A stretch of 64,000 nt of DNA from Bryobacterales bacterium (GTDB taxonomy: Bacteria > Acidobacteriota > Terriglobia > Bryobacterales > UBA6623), in NCBI GenBank assembly GCA_026713545.1, contig JAPOOG010000083.1, forward strand, positions 102,840 through 166,839, read 5' to 3'. Every line of letters begins with the position of its first letter. Position 1 is the stretch's first letter. The translations under genes were made by a program, and so were the position numbers. The notes under the pieces are model-generated. The model was not told the DNA's origin, searched no databases, and saw nothing but the letters and a program-made list of their open reading frames with translations. This document shows positions 23,379 to 32,848 of the stretch, piece by piece.

Positions 23379-25745
23379 TCACGGCGGGGTGAGCGTGAAA
23401 GTCGTCTTCGTTTCGAGTTCCCCGCGGTCGAAGGGCATGGGGTGGTAGCGGCCGTTGATCCATTCGGGGAGCTGGTTGCCGTAGCAGGGGCTCCCGGGGT
23501 GGCCGGATTGGCCTTGGGCATCGACCGCCCGGAAAGTGAGAGGCGTCGTGCTGAGGTCGGCGATGAGGCGGTAGTTTGCTCCCATGAGAGCACCCCAATT
23601 GGGATCGTAGCCGGTGTTGCAGACGGTCAGCCCGTTGCCGCGAACGGGCATGCCGCCGCGATCGAGGAGTCTCCCGAGGTCGCCTCGGCCACTGAGGACG
23701 TGGCGGAGTTGAATCTTGTGGAGGCGCCCCCAATGCCATTGATCGACGTCCGGGCCGAGGCGGCTTTGGAGTTCATCGAGCGTCGCCTGGAAGGCTTGCC
23801 GGATAGCGTCGAGGCGCTCTCCGCTACGAAACCAGCCGGCGGGATCGTCCTCGAGTAGGGCCGATGCGAGACCGCCGGCACTGCCTTCCAGAAAAGTCGC
23901 GGTTCCACCTTCGAAGCGTTCGTTGACAACGCGGCGCGACCAGTGAACGAAGAATGCGTCGAACAGGGCGGCGGCGACGTTGTCGGGAAGCATGTCACCG
24001 TTCCACGAGGCGAGGTGACGCACAGCTGCCCGGACACGATTGTCAGCGTCATCGATCAGCGCTGAAACCAAGTGGGGTACGCATTCGACCGCACGGAGTG
24101 ACTTTGCATCCTGGTGCATCTGGGCGCAGTCGTCGGGCGTGAGCTTGTCGCGCTGCTCGATCATCTGCCGGATGCGTTGGGCTCGATGGCCGCTGCTCCA
24201 GCATCCGAAAAGGGGATACGGGAAGTCGTCGGGAGCGGGTCGGTTGTTGGCGCTTGCGATCCAGCCGCGGTCGGGGTCGAACCACTGCGGCATGCCATCA
24301 AAGGGCGTCAAGCCCTGCCATTGGTGTTCCGGGTTCCAGCCCTCCAGATAGCCCAGCTTCCAATGATTCCTCAGCGGGACGCGGCCGACGGCCTGGTAAC
24401 CGATATGTCCGTCGGCGTCGGCGACAAGCAGGCTCCAGGTGGGTACCTTCCATCTGCGCAACGATTCCCGGAACTCGCCGCAGGAGCGGGCGCGGTTCAT
24501 GGCGAGCATCGAGGGGAGCCACTCGCAGTGGTCCGTGCCAAGCCAACGGAGGGAAACCGGACCCGTGCCGCGCGCTGCGGCGGGAAGGAGTTCATCGACG
24601 ATCGGACCGTTGCGAGAGCAGGTGATTTTCTTCGTGATGGACTCTGCGTCTCGGACCCTGATGGTTTCGTCGATTTCGCGGGCAGGTTCCCAGTTGCCGT
24701 CGTAGAGGAAGCAGCCGGGATGTTCCGAATCGGTTTTCTCCTGATAAAGATCGCGCTGCGAGCAGATGTTGTTGGTAATGGCCCAGCCGACACGGCGATT
24801 GGCGCCGAAGACGACGGCCGGGACTCCGGCATAGGCCATCCCAACGACGTCAAATGACCCGCCCGCGAGATGGACTTCGTACCAGCACGACACGGCGGCG
24901 AAGGCGATATGGGGATCGCTGGCGATCAGGGGCTTGCCGCTGGCGGTCCTTGCGCCGGAAAGGACCCAGTTGTTGCTGCCCTGTCCCTCGTCGGGGTCAT
25001 TGACGGTGCGCCCGATGGACTCGACTCCCGATTGCATTGATGGATATGCGCCGGACGGCAGAATGCTCTCTTCGTCGGCTTCGCCTTGCAGGAAGGCTTC
25101 GAGCAGCGGTCCCTCGCCGAGAGTACGGCGCGCGAGCTCGGGCGCACAGAGAATGGGCAAGCGGACGGTGAGATAAGAACGGAACTCGGTGGCGATCGCG
25201 AGGCAGTCGAGAGGCGACCAGGGTTCGGGGCTGTAGTCGAGTAGCTCGAACTCGATGGGCAGCGTTGGGGTTGCTTCGATATGGGCGTTGATGCCGTCGC
25301 TGAATCGCTGGATGAGAGTGCGGGTCTCCAGCGGCGACTGGCTCCATTCCTGTTCGGTGATGCGGGTCAAGCCAAGTGTGCGCGAGACGATGTCCGTTTC
25401 GAGGCCGTCTTTACCGAGGACTTCCGCAAGCCGGCCGTGGGCTTTTCGGCGCAGGTAGTCCAGTTGAAAAAGGCGGTCTTGAGCCATGGCGACTCCAAAC
25501 CCGAAGAAGAGGTCTTCATCCGTCTCGGCAAAGATGTGCGGAATGCCCCATTGGTCACGATCGATGGAGACGGCTCGAGAAACACCGGCGGGCAGCGATC
25601 CGGTCGGGTCCGGGACGCGCGACCGGGTTTCGTTCTTCCACCACTCGTTGAATTCAGAACGGCTGACGGCGGTGGCTCGGCAGAGATCGTCGATGGACGC
25701 GCCCGACCCAAGGCGGTGGAGCAGTTCGGTTGATGAGAGATTCAA
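23379..25745 (-). CDS. Penicillin acylase family (Ntn hydrolase), no signal peptide
   Basis: 788 aa. The start is a TTG at 25745 with aaaggataagg just upstream; no in-frame ATG lies nearby. The precursor-cleavage and nucleophile site is GQGSNNWVLSG (Ser about 256), followed by SDPH and RVGWAITNN blocks typical of penicillin/AHL acylases. The family hydrolyses amide bonds of beta-lactams, N-acyl homoserine lactones or related acylated compounds after autocatalytic splitting. The N-terminus (LLHRLGSGASIDDLCRATAV, then SRSEFNEWW) resembles a small helix-turn-helix unit and no export signal is visible, so it is probably cytoplasmic. It lies 37 bp downstream of the TauD-type dioxygenase and likely shares its transcript. 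Confidence 0.87.
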   Translation of the reverse strand: MNLSSTELLHRLGSGASIDDLCRATAVSRSEFNEWWKNETRSRVPDPTGSLPAGVSRAVSIDRDQWGIPHIFAETDEDLFFGFGVAMAQDRLFQLDYLRRKAHGRLAEVLGKDGLETDIVSRTLGLTRITEQEWSQSPLETRTLIQRFSDGINAHIEATPTLPIEFELLDYSPEPWSPLDCLAIATEFRSYLTVRLPILCAPELARRTLGEGPLLEAFLQGEADEESILPSGAYPSMQSGVESIGRTVNDPDEGQGSNNWVLSGARTASGKPLIASDPHIAFAAVSCWYEVHLAGGSFDVVGMAYAGVPAVVFGANRRVGWAITNNICSQRDLYQEKTDSEHPGCFLYDGNWEPAREIDETIRVRDAESITKKITCSRNGPIVDELLPAAARGTGPVSLRWLGTDHCEWLPSMLAMNRARSCGEFRESLRRWKVPTWSLLVADADGHIGYQAVGRVPLRNHWKLGYLEGWNPEHQWQGLTPFDGMPQWFDPDRGWIASANNRPAPDDFPYPLFGCWSSGHRAQRIRQMIEQRDKLTPDDCAQMHQDAKSLRAVECVPHLVSALIDDADNRVRAAVRHLASWNGDMLPDNVAAALFDAFFVHWSRRVVNERFEGGTATFLEGSAGGLASALLEDDPAGWFRSGERLDAIRQAFQATLDELQSRLGPDVDQWHWGRLHKIQLRHVLSGRGDLGRLLDRGGMPVRGNGLTVCNTGYDPNWGALMGANYRLIADLSTTPLTFRAVDAQGQSGHPGSPCYGNQLPEWINGRYHPMPFDRGELETKTTFTLTPP

Positions 25746-25782
25746 GACCTTATCCTTTCTTCCTGTGCGGTCACGTTACGGT

Positions 25783-26769
25783 TCAGGCCGCAGGTACTTT
25801 CATCCACATGCGAGCATAGTGACGTCGGCGATCGATCTCGGGATAGTCTTCGAATGCTGTGCGGCTGTGCAGCACGAAGTGGTTGTTGAGGAGCAGGATG
25901 TCGCCGGCTTCCATCGCAAAGCGGAGTTGCAACTCGGCTCGGTTCATAACGGCATCGAGGCTGTCGAAGGCCGCGGCTTGCTCGGGAGAGAGCGGGACGG
26001 CGGCTTTCTGGTGCCCTTGCTCGATGTAGAAACGCATGTAGCGAATTTCGAGATCAGTGTCGAACCGTAAGACCGGCGCTTCGAGCGTACGGGCTTGACC
26101 GGGCTGCCACTCCGCCGTGCGGTCGTGATGAAACGACCCGTAGAGTTGCTCCAATGAATCGGGTTGCTCGGCGAGCAGGACGTTGTGGGCGGTTTTCGCG
26201 CTCACAAGCAGCGTTTCGCCCCCGGACTTCGCGGTATGCATGGCGCAGAGGCCGATCACATCGGGCGTCGCGGTCGTAAGAATGGGCGCCGAGTCGGTGT
26301 GGAAGTTGAAGGACTCGGTCGTTTTCGAGTAGCGGACGCCGGTGGTGCCGTAGTCCTTCGCAATGCTGTAGCCTTCATCGCGGACCGAGTAGAGCCGCTC
26401 CCCCTTGGCGTTCTGGGGGATGGTTGGGCCGAGCGTGGCGCCGACCCCCCAATAGAGCATCGCGGCCTCGTCGCGCGTATAGCGTTCCATTGGCAGACCC
26501 CGAAGCAAGACCAGTCCACGTCCGCTCAGGAGATCTTGCCGCAAAGATTGAGCAAAGTCAGTGAGGGAGGGAATCTGGAAGGTGTCGCTCGTAAGGTCGG
26601 CGAGACGTTTTGATTCCTTGCGAACGGAGGCGAGAGCCTGGTCGAGTTCGTCGAGGACAGCATCAGGGAGTTGGGTTGCGAGTCCCGCCGGCGCGCCGAG
26701 ATCCGAGCTTGCCCATGCGCCCGGGTCGGTGAAAACGGTCTGGTGAACCGGGGTCGTAGGGATGTTCAT
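25783..26769 (-). CDS. TauD/TfdA-type Fe(II)/2-oxoglutarate dioxygenase
   Basis: 328 aa from the ATG at 26769 (MNIPTTPVHQT). Iron ligands are the H-x-D in FNFHTDSAP and the distal His in HFVLHSRTAFEDYPEIDRRR, where the Arg binds 2-oxoglutarate. The closest description is the TauD family branch that includes clavaminate-synthase-like enzymes. It hydroxylates or oxidises an unidentified substrate. The pairing with a penicillin acylase gene hints at modification of an acylated amino compound, but this is guesswork. A degenerate copy of its 5' end lies at 28315-28659. Confidence 0.85.
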   Translation of the reverse strand: MNIPTTPVHQTVFTDPGAWASSDLGAPAGLATQLPDAVLDELDQALASVRKESKRLADLTSDTFQIPSLTDFAQSLRQDLLSGRGLVLLRGLPMERYTRDEAAMLYWGVGATLGPTIPQNAKGERLYSVRDEGYSIAKDYGTTGVRYSKTTESFNFHTDSAPILTTATPDVIGLCAMHTAKSGGETLLVSAKTAHNVLLAEQPDSLEQLYGSFHHDRTAEWQPGQARTLEAPVLRFDTDLEIRYMRFYIEQGHQKAAVPLSPEQAAAFDSLDAVMNRAELQLRFAMEAGDILLLNNHFVLHSRTAFEDYPEIDRRRHYARMWMKVPAA

Positions 26770-26977
26770 GGCAGGTCGATCCTGTTTGTCCCGAGCAGGG
26801 CAGTTTAGCAACTGCAACTCAGCGGAGCGCTGCCGGTCGACGGTCTGCAGAGCGTGTTGATGCATCAGCTCGTTGAAATGGCTTGGCAGGGTGCCGGTAC
26901 GGCGGCAGCGAGAAAACGGTGACCGTCACCGAGGAGAAGCATTGTGCTTCTGCAGTGGCCTGCTAAGCCTGGGCGCC
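26570..26977 (-). repeat. Segmental duplication, copy 1 (tauD 5' end to bfr tail)
   Basis: Covers the dioxygenase N-terminus, its upstream gap and about 20 bp resembling the bacterioferritin 3' end (gcctgctaagcctgggcgcc versus gcctgctaggcctcggcggc). Shared gap landmarks with copy 2 (28460-28865) include gagcagggcagtttagcaac, ggtgaccgtcaccg and gcattgtgct. Direct orientation, clearly diverged. Confidence 0.75.
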
Positions 26978-27022
26978 CCGCGTGGAACCGTGCGGGACGG
27001 CTTTTGGGGATGATTGGATCGC

Positions 27023-28321
27023 TTATCCCACCACCAGCCTCGAGAGCGCGTCCTCATCGAACTCAAACCCAAGCCCGGGTCCCTCAGGCACATCGACGCT
27101 CCCAGGCTTGTAGGGCAAAGGAACCTTGAGGATCGCATTGCCAAACGCCCGCTTGTACGACTCGCCGCCCTCCAGAATCACGGCATTCGGCGTCGCTGCG
27201 CACAAATGGATCGCGGAAGCCCGGTACGGCGCTGACCCCATCGAGGAGTGGGGCGCGAAGAGGATATTGTAGGCATCCGCCATGACCGCGATGCGCTTGG
27301 TCTCGGTGATGCCGACCCGCGAAGTGTCCGGGTTGACGATGTCGCAGGCCCGGCGCTCGAACAGGTCCCGGAACTGAAAGCGGTTCGAATACTGCTCTCC
27401 AGCACAGATCGGTGTGTCCATGCGCTCCGCCAGGATCGCGTACGCGCCGTAGTCCTCGGGTATCAGCACGTCTTCCCACCAGCCCAGATTCTCGATTTCA
27501 TCCAGCGTTCGCCCGACACGAGTCGCCTCGGCCAGTGTGTAACCCGCCAGCGAGTCGACCAGAATCTGTCCCTTGCCGGCAAGAACTTCTGCCGCGGCGC
27601 GCACTCGGTTTACATCGCGAACCTCTTCTCCTCGACCTTTTGCCAAGCTCATCTTCTGATTGGGGAACCCTCGTTCGAGAAGGGCCTGAGCATTCGCTCG
27701 CACTTCCTCCGGGGGGCCTCCACCCACCCCCTGGTAGGTTCGGATGCTGTCACGAAACTTGCCTCCCAAAAGCTGGTAGACTGGCATCCCGGCCGCGCGC
27801 CCGACGATATCCCACAAGGCGATGTCGACGCCTGCCATCGCGCGCATGAAATACCCGCTGCCATACCCGCGCAGGCGCTGCGTGGAATACATCTTTTCCC
27901 AGATGGGCTCGATCTTACGGGCATCGAGTCCGAGCAGGATCGGCCGAAACAGGTCGGTCAGGACGGTCTTGACGACGCGAGGTGTCATGACAGCGTGAGA
28001 CTCGCCCCAGCCTACAATTCCCTGGTCGGTCGTGACCTTGACGAGGAGAGTCTGCCGATACCCTCCCTGGCGTACGGTTTCTGCGCGTTCCAGCCTGTCC
28101 CAGAGTCCTGCGCCACCAGTGGTCGCTCCGAGCGGCGTCATGGAAACGAAGTGGTCCTCGGGCTTTCTTTCCGGAGGATCTCGCAGGATCAGAGCCTCGA
28201 TGTCGGTGATTCGGAGAGGCGCACCGATCTTGTACGCTGCAGCGTGCAGATGCGAGAAGTCACCGGCCGAGCCTATGGCCGCCCCGGCAACCGTGCGGAG
28301 GAAGGAACGTCGGTTCAGCAT
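27023..28321 (-). CDS. Mandelate racemase/muconate-lactonizing (enolase superfamily) protein, Tat-exported
   Basis: 432 aa. A Tat signal (NRRSFLRTVAGAAIGSAG) opens the protein. The enolase-superfamily capping domain and barrel follow, with metal ligands plausibly Asp in ILVDSLAGY, Glu in WWEDVLIPEDY and Glu in ICAGEQYS, and a later FAPHSSMG and LEGGESY. This set resembles the galactonate/gluconate dehydratase branch, which removes water from sugar acids, but the substrate is undetermined. The gene sits exactly between the two copies of a 0.4 kb direct duplication, so it was probably placed there by a recombination event. Confidence 0.86.
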   Translation of the reverse strand: MLNRRSFLRTVAGAAIGSAGDFSHLHAAAYKIGAPLRITDIEALILRDPPERKPEDHFVSMTPLGATTGGAGLWDRLERAETVRQGGYRQTLLVKVTTDQGIVGWGESHAVMTPRVVKTVLTDLFRPILLGLDARKIEPIWEKMYSTQRLRGYGSGYFMRAMAGVDIALWDIVGRAAGMPVYQLLGGKFRDSIRTYQGVGGGPPEEVRANAQALLERGFPNQKMSLAKGRGEEVRDVNRVRAAAEVLAGKGQILVDSLAGYTLAEATRVGRTLDEIENLGWWEDVLIPEDYGAYAILAERMDTPICAGEQYSNRFQFRDLFERRACDIVNPDTSRVGITETKRIAVMADAYNILFAPHSSMGSAPYRASAIHLCAATPNAVILEGGESYKRAFGNAILKVPLPYKPGSVDVPEGPGLGFEFDEDALSRLVVG

Positions 28322-28659
28322 GGTTCCTGTCCGAGCACTTGAAACTCTCTTGAGGCCGAGAGAGCCCAGGGGATGAGCTTCTTTACAGGGTGCTCCCCAC
28401 GCCCTGCTTCACGGTACAGACAGGATTGCCAGCCCGCATAGCCTGTTCCCGTCGCCAGCGGAAGCCGTAAGTTGTCGCTCGTCAGGTCGATGGGGCTTGT
28501 TGATTCATGGTGTGCGGAGGCTACAGCTTGGTCAGGTGGGTCGAGTACCGGATCAGGGAGTTGGGTTGAGAGATCCGCCGGATCGCCGGGATCCGAGCTT
28601 GTCCGCACGCCCGGGTCAAGGTATTCGGTCTGATGAACCGGGATCGTAGGGATGTTCAT
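28315..28659 (-). pseudogene. Degenerate duplicate of the TauD-type dioxygenase 5' end
   Basis: Begins MNIPTIPVHQTEYLDPG, against MNIPTTPVHQTVFTDPG in the intact gene, and stays alignable through STQLPDPVLD and LTSDNLRLP. After that the similarity ends. No iron-binding motifs remain. Its start and gap are part of the duplicated segment. Confidence 0.85.
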
Positions 28660-28865
28660 GGCAGGCCGAGCCGTGTTGTTCCGAGCAGGGCAGTTTAGCA
28701 ACTGCGGATCAGCGGTGTACTGCCGGACGCCGGTCTGCAGAGCCTGTTGGTATTTCAGTTCGTCGAAACGCCTTGTCAGGTTGCCGATCTGGCAGAAGCG
28801 AGAAAAAGGTGACCGTCACCGCTGAGAGGCATTGTGCTCTTGCAGCGGCCTGCTAGGCCTCGGCG
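28460..28865 (-). repeat. Segmental duplication, copy 2
   Basis: Direct repeat partner of 26570-26977. Here the bacterioferritin end is the intact one and the dioxygenase end is the broken one; in copy 1 it is the reverse. The two copies bracket the enolase-superfamily gene. Confidence 0.75.
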
Positions 28866-29353
28866 GCGCCGGCGTTGATGTTCACGGCCTCTTCGAAGGA
28901 TTGCAGCGCCAGATAGTTGGGGCCGAAGCGCTTGATATGGTCGAGTTGCTTGTCGAAGATATCGTAATGGCCCTCTTCGTCGCCCACGAGACCTTCGAAG
29001 ATCTGTTTTGACGCTGCGTCGGCGTTGGCGCTGCAGGCAAGCGCCCATTGGTTGTATTCGGCGGCGCTCTCTTGTTCCATCTCGGCAGCGCGGGCTACCA
29101 TCTGTTCGGCCTCGGTGATCTGCTCGACCGGCCCTCTGAGTTCCATCTTGACATCGCCCTTGAGAAAGAGAATCCTTTCGGCGAGACCTTCTACATGTCC
29201 CATCTCTTGCACTGCGATGCGCTTGAACAGAGCGGCCAATGGGGCGAAGCCCTGGTCGGCCAGATGGAAGTGAAAGTACATGTATTGGTGAACGGCTTGA
29301 AGCTCGTCGGCGACCGCCTTGTTGAGTAGATCGATGCTGATTTGCTTATCCAT
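28853..29353 (-). CDS. bfr: Bacterioferritin-type ferritin-like protein
   Basis: 166 aa from the ATG at 29353. Ferritin-like four-helix bundle with ferroxidase-type residues: Glu in ADELQAVHQYMYF, ExxH in VQEMGHVEGLAERI, and a second ExxH in GDEEGHYDIFDKQLDHI. It stores iron or removes peroxide by oxidising Fe(II). The usual haem-binding Met of Bfr could not be assigned with confidence, so a Dps-like or haem-free bacterioferritin is possible. The gap 29354-29650 shows no supported gene. Confidence 0.85.
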   Translation of the reverse strand: MDKQISIDLLNKAVADELQAVHQYMYFHFHLADQGFAPLAALFKRIAVQEMGHVEGLAERILFLKGDVKMELRGPVEQITEAEQMVARAAEMEQESAAEYNQWALACSANADAASKQIFEGLVGDEEGHYDIFDKQLDHIKRFGPNYLALQSFEEAVNINAGAAEA

Positions 29354-29650
29354 GACGGAGTCCCACACTCATTTTAGCCAGCGGTGCTGATGACTGGCTT
29401 TCGAGTTGCCGTTCGCGAAGTTGAAAAAAATTGCCACAACCACCTGAGTTCACAGACGACTTGCTCTGGAGGCGCAGCGTCCCACTGTCGCTGATAGACA
29501 GTTGCGCTCGTGAAAACGATCAGTCGCTGGGGCGGGTAAAGCTCGAGATATACATGGTCCAACGATGTTTGCAGGCAACCGAAATCAGTTGGTAGGTATT
29601 CGAGGGCTTTCTGTGCGATCCTGAAACCAGTAAATCACCAGGCGGGCGCT

Positions 29651-30142
29651 GTGCCCAAACGTCACACGATCATCTATCCCGGCTCGTTCGATCCACTGAC
29701 AAACGGGCATCTGGATCTCATCGAGCGTGCTGCGGCATTGTTCGATGAAGTCATTGTTGCCGTCTTGATCCATGATCGGAAGAACCCGCTGTTTACGGTC
29801 GACGAACGCTTGGACATGCTCCGGACAGCGACATCCGAACTGCAGAACGTGCAAGTGGAAAGCTTCGAAGGCCTCCTCGTCGACTTCGCCCGCCGCAAGG
29901 ACGCTCGGTTGATTTTGCGCGGCATCCGCGCCGTGTCCGATTATGAATATGAGCTCCAGATGGCTTTGATGAACCGCAAGCTGTCTCCGTCTCTCGAGAC
30001 GGTCTTTATGCTGCCCGCCGAAGCCTACAGCTACCTGAGCTCGCGGCTTGTCAGAGAGGTCTGGGGACTCGGTGGAGACATTCACGAGCTGGTCCCTGCA
30101 GTCGTCGAACAGCGACTCGAGCGGAAGAGAAAAAAAACCTGA
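29651..30142 (+). CDS. coaD: Pantetheine-phosphate adenylyltransferase
   Basis: 163 aa from a GTG at 29651 with aggcgg upstream. Contains the nucleotidyltransferase motif YPGSFDPLTNGHLDLI (T/HxGH) near the N-terminus, RGIRAVSDYEYELQMALMNR and the ISSTxVRE-equivalent YLSSRLVREVWGLGG. It transfers AMP from ATP to 4'-phosphopantetheine, the penultimate step of coenzyme A synthesis. It stops 7 bp before the aminotransferase gene and is likely co-transcribed with it. Confidence 0.96.
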   Translation: MPKRHTIIYPGSFDPLTNGHLDLIERAAALFDEVIVAVLIHDRKNPLFTVDERLDMLRTATSELQNVQVESFEGLLVDFARRKDARLILRGIRAVSDYEYELQMALMNRKLSPSLETVFMLPAEAYSYLSSRLVREVWGLGGDIHELVPAVVEQRLERKRKKT

Positions 30143-30149
30143 GCAGAAT

Positions 30150-31325
30150 ATGAAACTGACAAATCGAATCTCGAGCATCAGCGAATCTGCCACGATGGCG
30201 GTAAGCGCCAAGGCCGCGAAGCTCAAGGCCGAAGGAGTGGACGTGGTAGCCTTCGGCGCCGGCGAACCCGACTTCGCGACGCCTGACAACATCAAGCAGG
30301 CCGCCATCCGCGCCTTGGACGAGAACTTCACGAAGTACACCGCCGCGGGCGGCATCCCTGAGCTCAAGAAAGCGATCTGCGATTGGCATGCGCAAAACTT
30401 CGGGACGGACTATGTGCCGAACGAGTGCATCGCCTGTGTCGGCGCCAAGCATGTCATCTTCAACACCATGGCGGCCCTCATCGACCAAGGTGACGAAGTC
30501 ATCCTGCCCGCGCCGTATTGGGTCACTTTCTACGATGTCGTCAACTACCACGGCGGAACGCCCGTCGTCGTCGAGACCAGCGAGGACGAAGGCTTCCGCC
30601 TTTCCGCAAGCAGTATCGAAAAGGCGCTCACCGACCGCACCAGGCTTGTGATCGTCAATTCCCCAAGCAACCCGAGCGGCGCCGTCGTTTCAGCCGAGGA
30701 ATTCGAAAAGATATACCGCCTCGTCTCGGATCGAGGCGCCACGCTGCTCGCCGACGAGTGCTACAGCCACTTCGTCTACGACGGCGAGCCGTTCTCGATC
30801 GCCTCGGTCAAGGGCTCGAAACCCAATCTGGTCGTCGCGGGTTCGATGTCGAAGACGTTCGCTATGACCGGTTGGCGTTTGGGCTACGCACTTGCCCCGG
30901 CGGCACTGATCTCGGCAATCAACAAGCTCCAGAGTCACTCGACGTCCAACCCGACGTCGATCGCGCAGAAAGCGGCCATCGAGGCCCTGACCGGTCCGCA
31001 GGACTCGATCAAGCGGATGCTCGCCGAATACCGCAAGCGCCGCGACTACGTGATCCCAGCGTTGCGGAGCATGCCGGGCGTACATTGCGAGGAGCCGGGT
31101 GGGGCATTCTACGCCTATCCCAACATTGGTGCGTTCCTCGGCAAGAATGGCATCGAGACTCCGCTCGACTTCTCGACCGCGCTGCTCGAACAAGCGCACG
31201 TCGCCGTCGTGCCCAGCGAGGCGTTCGGCACCAGAGCGCACGTGCGAATCTCCTACGCAGCGTCGATGCGCGAGATCGAACGCGGCCTGGAGCGCATCCG
31301 CAGATTCCTCGCGGACAAAGCTTGA
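30150..31325 (+). CDS. aspC: Aspartate aminotransferase (class I)
   Basis: 391 aa from the ATG at 30150 (MKLTNRISSISESATMAV). The PLP-binding Lys lies in AGSMSKTFAMTGWRLGY, NSPSNPSGA carries the substrate/cofactor Asn, and the C-terminal RISYAASM carries the carboxylate-binding Arg. The sequence fits the subgroup I-gamma aspartate aminotransferases that can also accept prephenate. It transfers amino groups between aspartate and 2-oxoglutarate. It shares the TTGA junction with manA downstream. Confidence 0.92.
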   Translation: MKLTNRISSISESATMAVSAKAAKLKAEGVDVVAFGAGEPDFATPDNIKQAAIRALDENFTKYTAAGGIPELKKAICDWHAQNFGTDYVPNECIACVGAKHVIFNTMAALIDQGDEVILPAPYWVTFYDVVNYHGGTPVVVETSEDEGFRLSASSIEKALTDRTRLVIVNSPSNPSGAVVSAEEFEKIYRLVSDRGATLLADECYSHFVYDGEPFSIASVKGSKPNLVVAGSMSKTFAMTGWRLGYALAPAALISAINKLQSHSTSNPTSIAQKAAIEALTGPQDSIKRMLAEYRKRRDYVIPALRSMPGVHCEEPGGAFYAYPNIGAFLGKNGIETPLDFSTALLEQAHVAVVPSEAFGTRAHVRISYAASMREIERGLERIRRFLADKA

Positions 31326-32410
31326 CTTCTCTCTATCCGCTACGGCTCCTACCTTCGTTCCGCGAACGCATTTGGGGCTTGCACGACCTCTCTCCATTCT
31401 TTGGGAAACAGGAACAGAGAATCGGCGAGGCATGGTACTCATTCGATGAGAACGTCATCGCCAACGGCCCGCTTCAGGGCCGCATCCTTGGCGAGTTGAT
31501 TGCGACCTGCGGCCGGGAATTGCTCGGCGAATCCGCTCTGGCCTTGGCCGCAGAAAGTCGTGCAGTGTGCAATGCGCCGCGAAGCGGACGAACTCCAGTT
31601 CCCCCCGGTCCCTTCACCCGCAGCTTCCCGATACTGGCGAAGCTGCTGTTTACTTCAGATCGCCTGTCCGTCCAGGTTCACCCGAAGGACGACTATGCTT
31701 TGGCAAACGAGAATAGTCCTGGCAAGACGGAGATGTGGTACGTCGCCGCCGCCGACCCCGGCGCGAGGGTGGCGCTGGGCCTGAACCGGACCCTGTCCCG
31801 GGAAGGCTTGCGGAAAGCCGCCGTCAGCGGTGCAATCGAGAGCTGCCTCAACTGGGTTGAAGTCCGCGCCGGACAGTCGATCTTCGTCCCCGCTGGGACT
31901 CTGCACACGGCCGGCCCCGGCCTCGTGCTCTGCGAGATCCAACAGAACTCCGATGTCACCTATCGCCTCTTCGACTTCGGTCGTCTCGGCGCCGACGGAA
32001 AACCACGTGAGTTGCACATCGCAAAGGCCGTCGAGGTCGCCGAACAGCAACCCCACTCCGGCTCGATCGAGCCCTTTCGATTCCCCCGCACAAGCTGGAC
32101 ACGCGAGCTGCTCGTCGCCTGCCCCTACTTTGCCGTCGAGCACTGGGGCTGGGAGCAGAAGATCGAGTATCACGGCCATCCCGATCACGCCAACCTGCTC
32201 ATCTTTCTGCAAGGCGAAGGAACCGTCGCCGGCCAACCCTACGCCCCCGGTGACGCCTACTTGATCCCCGCAGGGCTACGAAGTTTCGATCTCTCACCTG
32301 AATCGACCGCCAAAGCCATCCGTGCCTTCGTCCCAAATCTCAACGTCGTGCGAAACGAACTCGCCGCCGCCGGATACGGCGTTCAGACATGGCCTCGACT
32401 GCTACCGTAA
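31322..32410 (+). CDS. manA: Mannose-6-phosphate isomerase, class I
   Basis: 362 aa. No usable ATG exists near the N-terminus. The TTG at 31322 overlaps the aspC stop (TTGA) and starts MTSLYPLRLLPSFRERIWG, matching the family's opening. Zinc-site blocks: SVQVHPKDDYA, GKTEMWYV and PAGTLHTAGPG. It interconverts mannose-6-phosphate and fructose-6-phosphate and supplies precursors for surface polysaccharides. Coupling to aspC by the 4-bp overlap supports the TTG start. Confidence 0.9.
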   Translation: MTSLYPLRLLPSFRERIWGLHDLSPFFGKQEQRIGEAWYSFDENVIANGPLQGRILGELIATCGRELLGESALALAAESRAVCNAPRSGRTPVPPGPFTRSFPILAKLLFTSDRLSVQVHPKDDYALANENSPGKTEMWYVAAADPGARVALGLNRTLSREGLRKAAVSGAIESCLNWVEVRAGQSIFVPAGTLHTAGPGLVLCEIQQNSDVTYRLFDFGRLGADGKPRELHIAKAVEVAEQQPHSGSIEPFRFPRTSWTRELLVACPYFAVEHWGWEQKIEYHGHPDHANLLIFLQGEGTVAGQPYAPGDAYLIPAGLRSFDLSPESTAKAIRAFVPNLNVVRNELAAAGYGVQTWPRLLP

Positions 32411-32576
32411 TGGCGCCGGGCCTTCACTCGTGAAGCAGAAGTTTTTCAGTTCCGGAAGGGATTCGTATTCACCCTCAGATCGGCAACACTCTTGAAAAAT
32501 AAAGTTGCGCATCGGCCCGTAGCCTCGCATGCGTTATGGATCGGAGCGAACAACCCGGGTCTTCCGGCGAGTTTAG

Positions 32577-32848
32577 CCTGCTTTTTTCACCACATGGAGA
32601 GGCGAAGTGCGTGAGAGGGCCGTCAGGACGAGGCGCGAGCCGCTTAACGCGCACAGGCGTACTTGACAAATCGCCTCCTTCACCCCTCGGATCACGAAAT
32701 ACGGCCTCTACGGTTCACCGGCCGTCAGACATTTCTTTCTGGAGCGAACCAGGCTCCCGCCCATGGTTTTTACGAAACACGAGACACGAGACACGAATCA
32801 CGGCCTTTTTATCGCGTGCTTTGGCCGTCATGTGGTGAGAAATGCAGG
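32577..32848 (+). repeat. MITE-like T element, copy 4 (both ends)
   Basis: Left end CCTGCTTTTTTCACCAC; right end TGTGGTGAGAAATGCAGG is its near inverse. Flanked by TTAG on the left and TCAG on the right. Internal heptamer array at 32773-32803. The remaining gap (32411-33093) shows no gene. Confidence 0.8.

Noticed and set aside
29374..29562. 62-codon minus-strand frame upstream of bacterioferritin
   Set aside because: Only a TTG start without a ribosome site, and no recognisable family; left as gap.
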